Source of the DNA: Sphingobacteriaceae bacterium
GTDB taxonomy: Bacteria > Bacteroidota > Bacteroidia > Sphingobacteriales > Sphingobacteriaceae
Length of the DNA: 7,532 nt
NCBI GenBank assembly: GCA_947458775.1
Contig: CANGZX010000033.1
Location: forward strand, 1 to 7,532
Direction of reading: 5' to 3'
The notes beneath the pieces were generated by a model. It was not told the DNA's origin, ran no database searches, and was given only the letters and a program-made list of their open reading frames with translations. Below, one piece after another: positions 1 to 7,532 of this stretch; position 1 is the first letter of the stretch; each line of letters starts with the position of its first letter. The translations under genes and the position numbers were made by a program.

Positions 1-1
1 A

Positions 2-607
2 GATTATGTGGTGGCTCCTGAAACCTTTAAAGAACACATTAAAATGCTAGCCGATAGCGGCTATACGAGCATTTTACCCGATCAATTGTACGAGTACCTA
101 AGCCGTGGCAAAGCACTCCCCAAAAAACCGGTCATGATTACCTTTGACGATACCGATGTTGAACAATTTACGCTAGCCGCACCCGAGTTAAAAAAGTATG
201 GCTTTAAGGCGGTGTTTTTTATTATGACGGTTTCTATTGGCCGACCACGATACATGAGTAGCGACCAAATTAAGGCCTTAAGTGACGAAGGCCATGTAAT
301 TGGCTCACACTCTTGGGATCATCAAAATTTTAAAAAATACACCGCCGAAGATTGGATAACGCAAGTAGACAAACCTACCAAGCGCTTGGAAGAAATTACT
401 GGTAAAAAAATCAGCTATTTTGCCTACCCCTTTGGCTTATGGAATGCCGAAGGAATCCCAGAACTTAAAAAAAAAGGGTTTAAAGCCGCTTTTCAACTAT
501 CTGCCAAACGTGATGAAAAAGAGCCGCTCTACACCATTCGCAGAAACATTGCCAGCGGTAAGTGGGATGCAAAAACCTTGCATCGCATTATGTTGAACAA
601 CTTTTAG
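2..607 (+). CDS. Polysaccharide deacetylase (NodB/CE4 family), 5' end missing
   Basis: The reading frame is open from the first bases of the window (Asp-Tyr-Val-Val-Ala-Pro), so the real start lies upstream. The GTG at 8 is only an internal codon. Numbering from that GTG, the NodB motifs are visible in order: T-F-D-D at 45-48 (metal-binding Asp pair), H-S-W-D-H at 101-105 (the two metal-ligand histidines), and F-A-Y-P-F-G at 138-143. The segment before them (PETFKEHIKMLADSGY) is the usual lead-in of extracytoplasmic deacetylases of this family, so an N-terminal signal or anchor is probably missing. CE4 enzymes remove acetyl groups from N-acetylglucosamine polymers such as peptidoglycan or exopolysaccharide. 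The actual substrate cannot be told. The residue after the Asp pair is Thr rather than the commoner Gly. The 3' end is intact and no terminator is seen before the next gene. Confidence 0.9.
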   Translation, partial: DYVVAPETFKEHIKMLADSGYTSILPDQLYEYLSRGKALPKKPVMITFDDTDVEQFTLAAPELKKYGFKAVFFIMTVSIGRPRYMSSDQIKALSDEGHVIGSHSWDHQNFKKYTAEDWITQVDKPTKRLEEITGKKISYFAYPFGLWNAEGIPELKKKGFKAAFQLSAKRDEKEPLYTIRRNIASGKWDAKTLHRIMLNNF

Positions 608-652
608 GAAAGCTAGTTTTGCAAAACATGTACTAAAAGCGAATAAAATGCG

Positions 653-660
653 TAATTTTG
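653..660 (+). promoter_or_regulatory. Bacteroidota -7 promoter octamer ahead of the ABC-F gene
   Basis: The octamer TAATTTTG matches the Bacteroidota sigma-ABfr -7 consensus TAnnTTTG exactly and lies 18 bp before the ATG at 679. That would leave a leader of only about ten bases. No TTTG is found at the expected -33 distance; the nearest, at 618-621, is 31 bp upstream and too far. Only half of a promoter is therefore supported. Confidence 0.45.
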
Positions 661-672
661 CGCTTTATTTAG

Positions 673-2303
<1,631 letters not shown>

Positions 2304-2304
<1 letters not shown>

Positions 2305-2335
2305 AAAAAGCCCCGAGAAACCTCGGGGCTTTTTT
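2304..2335. terminator. Bidirectional intrinsic terminator between convergent genes
   Basis: A perfect 8-bp GC-rich stem (GCCCCGAG at 2310-2317, CTCGGGGC at 2322-2329) closes a four-base AAAC loop. An A tract flanks it on the left and six Ts on the right, which can extend the stem by six A-T pairs. Read on either strand, the hairpin is followed by a U tract. It begins at the last base of the ABC-F stop codon and lies about 20 bp past the SlyD-like stop, so it can end transcription from both sides. Confidence 0.93.
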
Positions 2336-2355
2336 GTTTAACGAATACTAACTTA

Positions 2356-2853
2356 TTAGTGACCTGCTTGGCCATCAATGCCATGCGCATGACCGTGTGC
2401 CAACTCATCGGCAGTAGCTTCTCTTACAGCAACAATAGTACCTGTAAAATGTAAATCTTTACCAGCCATTGGGTGGTTTAAATCAACCGTAACCACAGTT
2501 TCGCTAATAGCGGTAACTACCGCTCTAAACTGGTTACCTTGATTATCTTGCAAAGGCAAAATAGCACCAACTGCTGGTTTTTCCATATCGCCAAACATAT
2601 CTAATGGCAATTCAGTAACAGCCGAAGGATCTTTTTCTCCATAGCCGTCGGCAGCAGAAAGTTCGAAACCATACGTGGCTCCGGCTGCTAATCCGTTTAA
2701 ATATTCTTCAAATTTTGGAAGCATCATACCCACACCGTATAAAAATACCAATGGGTTTTCTTCTGTAGCTTTTTCTACAAATACTTTTTCGCCGTTTTCA
2801 GTGGTGTGCAATTCGTAGGTAAGGGCAACTACGCTGTTTGGTTTAATCGTCAT
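2356..2853 (-). CDS. SlyD-like FKBP-type peptidyl-prolyl cis-trans isomerase
   Basis: This 165-residue protein would catalyse cis-trans isomerisation at proline bonds and act as a folding chaperone. The FKBP fold is split in the SlyD manner: an N-terminal half at about 1-73 (V-A-L-T-Y-E-L strand, then the FLYG..MLPKFEEYLNGL segment at 38-55), an insert-in-flap domain at about 74-125, and the return strand with the family hallmark DLNHPMAGKDLHF at 124-136. The C-terminus is His-rich (His153, 155, 157, 165), as in metal-binding SlyD tails, though shorter than the E. coli one. There is no signal peptide, so it is cytoplasmic. An in-frame TAA one codon before the ATG fixes the start. It is last in the probable operon, 35 bp after the DUF255 gene, and ends at the shared terminator. 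Confidence 0.92.
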   Translation of the reverse strand: MTIKPNSVVALTYELHTTENGEKVFVEKATEENPLVFLYGVGMMLPKFEEYLNGLAAGATYGFELSAADGYGEKDPSAVTELPLDMFGDMEKPAVGAILPLQDNQGNQFRAVVTAISETVVTVDLNHPMAGKDLHFTGTIVAVREATADELAHGHAHGIDGQAGH

Positions 2854-2888
2854 TTTTTAAAAATTGGGAGACAAAGGGGTCTCAGTGG

Positions 2889-4892
2889 TTAATGAATGTA
2901 TGGTATGGCTTCGGCAACCGCCGTTACCGGAAGTTGGCAGGTGTTGTTGTGGCAAACAAAAATTCTGGTTTGCGTGCCCCACTTATCCTGCAGCAAAGGT
3001 AAACTTCCTTTGCTTCCTCCCAATAAAATTTTATTAGGAATGTGAAATTTGTCAATCTCTTGACGTTTTTGTAAACTCTCCTGACCGGTTATGGCTATTT
3101 CATATACGCCAAAAACTTCGTTTAAGAGCAAATTGGCCCAATTAGAATAGGCGGAGCCGTAATTTTTTATCTGTGGATGCACATTACGTAACATTTGTGC
3201 CGAAAGCTCTACATACACCTTATTTTGATAGAGCTTGCCGAGTTTTGCCAAATTATGGGCCATTACCGAATTCGCACTTGGAATTACGTTGTCCATAATT
3301 TCGTGTTTGCGGGCAATTAGGGTTTCGCCGGTATCGGAAGTATAGAAAAACATGCCACTTGCTTCATCGTAAAAGTGAGCCACCACATGGTCGGTTAATT
3401 CTTTAGCTTGATTCAACCACTGCTCATCAAACGTAGTTTCGTACAGGGTAATCAGTGCTTCTATTAGCAAAGCATAATCGTCTAAAAAGGCGGTAATGGT
3501 GGCTTTTCCTGCTTTAAAGTTGCGGTATAAAGCACCATCGCTAGCCCGCATATTTTTTAATAGAAAATGAGCATTTTTTAGGGCCATTTGTAAAAATCGC
3601 TCTTCATCAAATACCCGGTAGGCATCGGTTAATGCTTTTAAAGTTAAGCCATTCCAGGCAGTTAAAATTTTATCATCCAATCCCGGGCGAATGCGTTTTT
3701 CGCGGTACTCGAATACTTTTTTCTTGGCTGTTTCTAAGCGTGAATGAAGTTCTTCCACACTTAGATTAAATGCCTTGGCTATGTGTACATCCGATTGTTT
3801 TCGGCACAAAATATTCGTGTGCTCTTCGGCCCAATTGCCTTCTTCCGTAAGGTTATAATAGGCACAAAACACGGGCGATTCGTAGACTAAAAGTGCATCA
3901 ATTTCTTCTTTGGTAAAGGTGTAAAACTTTCCTTCTACCCCTTCGCTGTCAGCATCTAAAGCCGAGTAAAACCCACCGTTTTCATCGCTTAGTTCTCTAG
4001 CTAGCCAATCAATGGTTTCGTACACCACCTGTCGGTAAAGTTCTAAAGGTTCTTGCTGATAGGCTTCGGCATATAAACTTACCAATTGCGCATTGTCGTA
4101 CAGCATTTTTTCGAAATGTGGCACGTGCCACTGAGCATCTACCGAATAGCGGGCAAAGCCTCCCCCCAATTGATCATAAATGCCGCCAAAAGCCATTTTT
4201 TGCAAGGTAAAATGTGTTATGGCATCGGCTTGTTCGTTGCCCATTAGTTTGGCGTACCGAAGCATAAAAACCCAATTGGTGGGTAGCGGAAATTTAGGTG
4301 TACGGGTATACCCTCCTTCGGTCCAATCGAATTGACTGGCCCAAGGTTCATAAATTTCGTTGACATCTTCTTGGCTATATATTTTTTGCTCCGATAAAAA
4401 AGCTATTTTTTCGCTTTCGCGAATGCCTTCGGTCAGTTTATCGGCGTAGACATAAGCTTCGCTAGGCTTTTCAGCCCAAAAGGAAGCCAAATTGACTAAG
4501 AGCTTTTTCCAATCTTCTTTTTTGAAATAGGTACCACCATAAATGGGTCGTTGATCGGGCAAGCAAATACAATTTAATGGCCAGCCGCCGGAGCCGGTCA
4601 TGAGTTGCACAGCCAACATGTAAATTTGATCTATATCTGGGCGCTCCTCTCGGTCAATTTTAATGCACACAAAATGTTCGTTCATGATGCTGGCTACAGC
4701 CTCATCTTCAAAACTTTCGTGCTCCATTACATGGCACCAATGGCAGGCAGAATAACCTATGCTTACTAAAATGAGTTTATTTTCTGCCTTCGCTTTGGCT
4801 AGAGCATCTACTCCCCAGGGATACCACTGTACCGGATTATGAGCATGCTGCAGTAAGTAGGGTGATGTTTCGTGAATAAGCGAATTGGGCAT
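2889..4892 (-). CDS. DUF255/YyaL-type thioredoxin-domain protein (SPATA20 family)
   Basis: The 667-residue length is usual for the family. The N-terminal part is the Thioredox_DsbH/DUF255 thioredoxin-like domain: the family opening [20 protein letters not shown] (5-24), the CxxC redox motif Cys-His-Trp-Cys at 50-53, DREERPDID near 80-88, and GGWPLN near 102. From about residue 190 onward comes an all-helical (alpha/alpha)6 barrel-like region with the conserved [20 protein letters not shown] stretch and DADSEG near 314-319. A second cysteine pair (C-H-N-N-T-C followed by Q-L-P) sits near 647-652, and a C-x4-C-x-x-P ending is common in the family. No signal peptide is visible. The exact enzymatic role of the family is not settled. 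The start lies 2 bp past the upstream peptidase stop, implying co-translation. Confidence 0.92.
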   Translation of the reverse strand: MPNSLIHETSPYLLQHAHNPVQWYPWGVDALAKAKAENKLILVSIGYSACHWCHVMEHESFEDEAVASIMNEHFVCIKIDREERPDIDQIYMLAVQLMTGSGGWPLNCICLPDQRPIYGGTYFKKEDWKKLLVNLASFWAEKPSEAYVYADKLTEGIRESEKIAFLSEQKIYSQEDVNEIYEPWASQFDWTEGGYTRTPKFPLPTNWVFMLRYAKLMGNEQADAITHFTLQKMAFGGIYDQLGGGFARYSVDAQWHVPHFEKMLYDNAQLVSLYAEAYQQEPLELYRQVVYETIDWLARELSDENGGFYSALDADSEGVEGKFYTFTKEEIDALLVYESPVFCAYYNLTEEGNWAEEHTNILCRKQSDVHIAKAFNLSVEELHSRLETAKKKVFEYREKRIRPGLDDKILTAWNGLTLKALTDAYRVFDEERFLQMALKNAHFLLKNMRASDGALYRNFKAGKATITAFLDDYALLIEALITLYETTFDEQWLNQAKELTDHVVAHFYDEASGMFFYTSDTGETLIARKHEIMDNVIPSANSVMAHNLAKLGKLYQNKVYVELSAQMLRNVHPQIKNYGSAYSNWANLLLNEVFGVYEIAITGQESLQKRQEIDKFHIPNKILLGGSKGSLPLLQDKWGTQTRIFVCHNNTCQLPVTAVAEAIPYIH

Positions 4893-4894
4893 AC

Positions 4895-6265
4895 TTATTT
4901 ACTCAATTCAGCAAAATATTTATGAAACAAGGGTATAGTTTCAATGCCTTTGTAATAATTGGCCAAATCGTATTTTTCGTTTGGCGAATGGAGGTTATCG
5001 CTATCTAAACCAAAACCCATCAATACGGTTTTAATGCCCAATTCTTTTTCAAATAAAGCCACAATGGGAATACTACCTCCACCACGAGTAGGAATTGGTT
5101 CCTTGCCAAAAGATTCGCTAATGGCTTTTTGTGCCGCACGGTAGGCCACGCTATCGGTTGGAGTAACTACCGGTTCGCCACCATGATGGGCGCTCACTTT
5201 AACCTTTACATAAGCCGGTGCAATTTTTTGGAAATGCTCAGTAAATAATTGTGTTATTTTATCAGATTGTTGGTTTGGCACCAAACGCATCGAAATTTTT
5301 GCGGAAGCTTTAGAGGGCAAAACGGTTTTGGCGCCTTCGCCGGTGTATCCACCCCAAATACCATTTACTTCTAGCGTTGGTCGGGTACCGGTACGTTCTA
5401 ACGTGGTATAGCCTTTTTCGCCCCACACATCGTTTACACCAAGGTCTTTTTTATATTCCTCTAAATCAAATGGCGCCTTATTTAAAGCTGCTCTATCTGC
5501 TTCGCTTAAGGGCAAAACATCGTCGTAAAAGCCAGGTATGGTGATGTGATTGTGCTCATCGTGTAAAGAGGCAATGAGTTGGCACAAAATAGTGGCCGGA
5601 TTGGCTACAGCACCACCGTATACCCCCGAATGCAAATCGCGATTAGGGCCTACTACCTCCACTTCTAAATAAGATAAACCTCTCAATCCTGTTTCCAATG
5701 ATGGGTTCTCCATGCTCAACATCGAGGTATCAGAAATGAGCACGACATCCGATTTTAATTTCTGTTTATTAGCTTGTACAAATAGACCTAAATTATTGGA
5801 ACCTACCTCTTCTTCGCCTTCTATCATGAACTTAATATTGCAGGGAAGGGTATCCGTTTGCATCATCAGTTCAAATGCTTTTACATGCATGTAAAATTGT
5901 CCTTTATCATCGCAAGCACCACGGGCGTAAATTTTCTCATCACGAAGGGTAGGTTCAAAGGGTGGTGTATGCCACAATTCCAAGGGATCGGCTGGTTGCA
6001 CATCGTAATGGCCGTATACCAATACGGTAGGTTTCGCCGGATCTATTATTTTTTCGCCATACACAATGGGGTAACCCGCTGTGGGGCAAACTTCTACCTT
6101 ATCGGCACCGGCATCTGTAAGCTTTTGAGCCACAAAGTCGGCGGTTTTTAATACTTCTGTTTTATACGCAGGGTCTGCACTAACCGATGGGAAGCGCAAT
6201 AATTCGAATAATTCGTCTAAAAAGCGTTGTTTATTCTGGGCTACGTAGTTCTTTATAGTTTGCAT
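4895..6265 (-). CDS. M20 family metallopeptidase (dipeptidase-like)
   Basis: The 456-residue protein carries the full set of M20 di-zinc residues: His86 and Asp88 in GHYDVQP, Asp119 in RGACDDKG, the general base Glu151 and ligand Glu152 in EGEEEVGS, Asp179 in ISDT, and His426 in LHSPNE. The DLHSGVYGG segment with His212 marks the lid/dimerisation domain at about 190-310. Enzymes with this arrangement (carnosinase/CNDP-like, PepV/DapE relatives) cleave dipeptides or the ends of short peptides in the cytoplasm. No signal peptide is seen. The substrate cannot be predicted, and nothing argues specifically for DapE. The start is secure because an in-frame TAG lies one codon upstream of the ATG. 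It is first in the probable operon with the DUF255 and SlyD-like genes. An 18-bp perfect palindrome lies inside the metal-binding coding region. Confidence 0.94.
   Translation of the reverse strand: MQTIKNYVAQNKQRFLDELFELLRFPSVSADPAYKTEVLKTADFVAQKLTDAGADKVEVCPTAGYPIVYGEKIIDPAKPTVLVYGHYDVQPADPLELWHTPPFEPTLRDEKIYARGACDDKGQFYMHVKAFELMMQTDTLPCNIKFMIEGEEEVGSNNLGLFVQANKQKLKSDVVLISDTSMLSMENPSLETGLRGLSYLEVEVVGPNRDLHSGVYGGAVANPATILCQLIASLHDEHNHITIPGFYDDVLPLSEADRAALNKAPFDLEEYKKDLGVNDVWGEKGYTTLERTGTRPTLEVNGIWGGYTGEGAKTVLPSKASAKISMRLVPNQQSDKITQLFTEHFQKIAPAYVKVKVSAHHGGEPVVTPTDSVAYRAAQKAISESFGKEPIPTRGGGSIPIVALFEKELGIKTVLMGFGLDSDNLHSPNEKYDLANYYKGIETIPLFHKYFAELSK
5879..5896. repeat. 18-bp perfect palindrome inside the M20 peptidase gene
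   Basis: TTTTACATGCATGTAAAA is identical to its reverse complement over all 18 bases; flanking C and T end the symmetry. On the - strand it codes Phe-Tyr-Met-His-Val-Lys, just after the GACDDKGQ metal-binding motif. It may be a chance product of codon choice or a protein-binding site. There is no spacer, so a stable RNA hairpin is less likely. Confidence 0.6.
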
Positions 6266-6281
6266 AAGCTATTGTTTAGCA

Positions 6282-6289
6282 CAAATATA
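6282..6289 (-). promoter_or_regulatory. Bacteroidota -7 promoter octamer for the peptidase operon
   Basis: On the - strand this reads TATATTTG, an exact match to TAnnTTTG, 16 bp before the peptidase ATG. No TTTG is present at the expected -33 distance (CAAA on the + strand near 6307-6316). The same octamer precedes the small lipoprotein gene. It is the only promoter-like element found for the three-gene operon. Confidence 0.5.
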
Positions 6290-6337
6290 TTAAATAGCTC
6301 GGTAGAATGTAGCTGCTAGCTAGCGCTTTGAACAAAT

Positions 6338-6369
6338 AAAAAACGAGGATAATACATTACCCCCGTTTT
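6338..6369 (-). terminator. Probable intrinsic terminator of the small lipoprotein gene
   Basis: In the - strand transcript, AAAACGGGG (6369-6361) pairs with CCUCGUUUU (6348-6340) through nine pairs, one of them a G-U wobble, around a 12-base loop. The U run continues to 6338. It lies about 25 bp past the lipoprotein stop codon. On the + strand the wobble becomes an A-C mismatch, so the structure is better suited to - strand transcripts. It would separate the lipoprotein gene from the peptidase operon. Confidence 0.65.
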
Positions 6370-6394
6370 CGCATCAATGAAATAGGTAGAGGCA

Positions 6395-6541
6395 TTAATC
6401 ACCCATACCTACATCACGCTTGTCACCTCCATTGGTTAAGGTGGAGTTGTTCGATTTTGTGGGTTGCACAGTGTTGTCTTTTTTGCAGGAAACCATTCCA
6501 ATGAATCCTAGAACCATTAGAGAAAGTAAGATTTTTTTCAT
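6395..6541 (-). CDS. Small lipoprotein of 48 residues, function unknown
   Basis: The 48-codon frame begins Met-Lys-Lys-Ile-Leu-Leu, continues as a hydrophobic stretch (about residues 4-17) and reaches a lipobox Met-Val-Ser-Cys with Cys19 as the lipidation site. The mature start Cys-Lys-Lys-Asp-Asn is very typical of Bacteroidota lipoproteins. The remaining 29 residues are polar and probably unstructured, with many Asn, Thr, Lys, Gly and Asp, ending GGDKRDVGMGD. An in-frame TAA at 6548-6550 makes this ATG the only upstream choice. A promoter octamer lies upstream and a hairpin terminator downstream, so it looks like a self-contained gene. I recognise no domain. It is anchored in a membrane by inference, and its divergent neighbour is a TPR protein. 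It could be a short envelope lipoprotein or a secreted-peptide precursor; neither can be shown. Confidence 0.78.
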   Translation of the reverse strand: MKKILLSLMVLGFIGMVSCKKDNTVQPTKSNNSTLTNGGDKRDVGMGD

Positions 6542-6571
6542 GAGAATTTAATTTTAAAGTGAATTTTTAAT

Positions 6572-6643
6572 TATTAGTTATATTATTATCAAATATATAG
6601 AATAATAACTATGACTAGTTAATTTTATTACCTATTAGTTATA
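6572..6643 (+). repeat. Pair of 11-base direct repeats flanking the lipoprotein promoter
   Basis: TATTAGTTATA occurs at 6572-6582 and again at 6633-6643, 61 bp apart start to start. The first copy lies just downstream of the lipoprotein -7 octamer and the second upstream of it. Such a placement would suit an operator pair, but the surrounding DNA is so AT-rich that chance is a fair explanation. Confidence 0.35.
6590..6597 (-). promoter_or_regulatory. Bacteroidota -7 promoter octamer for the small lipoprotein
   Basis: On the - strand this reads TATATTTG, matching TAnnTTTG exactly, 48 bp before the lipoprotein ATG. There is no TTTG at the -33 distance. The sequence is identical to the octamer ahead of the peptidase operon. 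AT-rich surroundings raise the odds of a chance match. Confidence 0.45.
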
Positions 6644-6778
6644 ATGATTTGATTATCAGCTAAATAATTTTTATTAAAAAGAATTAAATTATTATTTGGT
6701 GAAATAATGTTAGAAATATTTCTTATAATTGTTGTAAATAGATAATTAATTTAGTCATTGAATAATTATTTTTCCAAA

Positions 6779-7532
6779 ATGATTCAAAAAATTAAATCCG
6801 CAGTACAGATAGCAGCTATCTTTTGCGCAATATGGGGTGTTGGACTACCTCATGCTCATGCCATTCAAATGACTACCAATCCTGCAGATAGCAGTGTGGT
6901 AGATACGCTAAACAAACGTGCATTTAATAGTAGGCTGAAGAATTCGAAACTGAGTCTCATAGGGGCAAAACAAGCCTTGGCCTTGGCAAAACAACTGCAT
7001 TATACTAAAGGGGAAGCCGAAGCCTACCGCATGATGGGTTTAGCAACCTATTATTTGTTTGAAACAGAAAAAAGTATCAGCTACTACTTAAAGTCACTAC
7101 AGCTTTTTGTAGCAAGCAAAAACAAAGCTGGGCAAGCAAAAGTCTTAAACAATATAGGTGGGCTGTATTCTCAGACGGACTACAAAAGAGCAATGGAGTA
7201 TTATAATAAAGCACTAAAGCTTGCAACTCCACTAAAAGACACGGGACTTCTAGCCAATTTATACTTAAATATTGGCACAATACATCTCCGAACAAAACAC
7301 CACGAACAAGCATTAGATGATTACATTAGAGCAGAAAAAATGTTTTCGGCAGTAGGTGACAAAACCGGCATTGTACATAGTTTACAAAATTGCGGGAAGA
7401 TTTTTTTAGACCGGAGTATGTTTGATCAGGCTGAAAATTTTTTAGTTAAAGCATATAAATTGGCCAAAGAAGAGGACCTGAGCGAATCTATAGCTAGTAT
7501 TAACCTGAGTTTAGCAAGCATATATATTGCAA
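6779..7532 (+). CDS. Secreted or membrane-anchored TPR-repeat protein, 3' end missing
   Basis: An open frame of 251 codons runs from the ATG at 6779 off the window end without a stop. An in-frame TAG at 6752-6754 with no ATG in between supports this start. The N-terminus is a signal peptide: Lys4 and Lys6, a hydrophobic stretch at about 8-23, and a likely Ala-His-Ala cleavage site at 26-28. From about residue 79, tetratricopeptide repeats follow at a 39-40-residue pitch, marked by MMG (85-87), NIG (125-127), NIG (164-166), NCG (204-206) and a fifth starting near 240. Helix B positions carry the usual A..YY.KAL-type pattern. TPRs bind proteins or peptides; after export they would lie in the periplasm. 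In Bacteroidota this layout often leads into a transmembrane segment plus a histidine kinase or HTH domain, which cannot be checked here. Confidence 0.85.
   Translation, partial: MIQKIKSAVQIAAIFCAIWGVGLPHAHAIQMTTNPADSSVVDTLNKRAFNSRLKNSKLSLIGAKQALALAKQLHYTKGEAEAYRMMGLATYYLFETEKSISYYLKSLQLFVASKNKAGQAKVLNNIGGLYSQTDYKRAMEYYNKALKLATPLKDTGLLANLYLNIGTIHLRTKHHEQALDDYIRAEKMFSAVGDKTGIVHSLQNCGKIFLDRSMFDQAENFLVKAYKLAKEEDLSESIASINLSLASIYIA

Larger units (their letters stand above)
6542..6778. other. AT-rich divergent intergenic region
   Basis: This 237-bp spacer between the lipoprotein gene (-) and the TPR gene (+) is very rich in A and T and has stops in all frames. It holds the lipoprotein promoter octamer and an 11-base direct repeat. 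For the TPR gene no exact TAnnTTTG is present; the nearest is TATAATTG at 6724-6731, one mismatch, without a well-spaced -33 TTTG. No RNA gene was recognised. Confidence 0.6.

Noticed and set aside
616..627. 12-bp perfect palindrome GTTTTGCAAAAC just after the deacetylase stop
   Set aside because: A palindrome of this length is expected once or twice by chance in a window this size, it has no loop for a terminator hairpin and no following T run.
5858..6151. 97-codon open frame on the + strand
   Set aside because: It lies wholly inside the M20 peptidase gene on the other strand, whose catalytic residues are all intact; the predicted protein resembles nothing.
4895..6265. Naming the M20 enzyme DapE or PepV
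   Set aside because: The shared metal-site motifs do not distinguish substrates within M20, and no lysine or other pathway genes are next to it.
6315..6324. 10-bp palindrome GCTAGCTAGC upstream of the peptidase promoter octamer
   Set aside because: It is short, within chance expectation, and has no second copy nearby.
6707..6745. 12-codon hydrophobic frame (MLEIFLIIVVNR) in the divergent spacer
   Set aside because: It is too short, lies in very AT-rich DNA where Ile/Leu/Val codons arise freely, and has no ribosome-binding or promoter support.
7077..7313. 78-codon open frame on the - strand
   Set aside because: It is antisense to the TPR repeats, where the regular repeat pitch on the + strand shows which frame is real; Leu/Cys richness is a by-product of the antisense codons.

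Overview
The window reads as a chromosomal piece of a Bacteroidota (Bacteroidetes) genome. Three things point there: -7 promoter octamers of the form TAnnTTTG, genes lacking Shine-Dalgarno sites with A/T-rich stretches before the ATG, and a small lipoprotein whose mature end starts Cys-Lys-Lys-Asp after a V-S-C lipobox. Coding DNA is moderately AT-rich and the spacers are strongly AT-rich. I see no tRNA, rRNA, CRISPR array or insertion sequence. The genus cannot be told from this sequence.

Left part, + strand: the 3' portion of a NodB-type polysaccharide deacetylase, cut by the window edge. After 71 bp comes a 541-residue ABC-F protein of the YbiT/Uup type. It ends at a strong hairpin with A and T tracts that serves as a shared terminator for the convergent genes on either side.

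Middle part, - strand, read from right to left: an M20 metallopeptidase/dipeptidase, a DUF255/YyaL-type thioredoxin-domain protein starting 2 bp after it, and a SlyD-like FKBP prolyl isomerase 35 bp further on. Tight spacing, one good promoter octamer upstream of the peptidase and one terminator after the isomerase suggest a three-gene operon. The products share a loose theme of peptide turnover, thiol chemistry and protein folding, but no single pathway is evident.

Right part: a 48-residue lipoprotein gene on the - strand with its own promoter octamer and hairpin terminator. A 237-bp AT-rich divergent spacer follows, then a secreted or membrane-anchored TPR protein on the + strand that runs off the window end. 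In Bacteroidota such TPR proteins often continue into a membrane segment and a histidine kinase or DNA-binding domain, but that part is outside the window.

Most of the window is ordinary housekeeping sequence. The points most worth a second look are the lopsided ATP sites of the ABC-F protein (one composite site intact, the other degenerate at three separate elements), the tiny lipoprotein divergent from the TPR gene, and an 18-bp perfect palindrome inside the peptidase gene. I found no convincing evidence of a wholly new multi-gene system.
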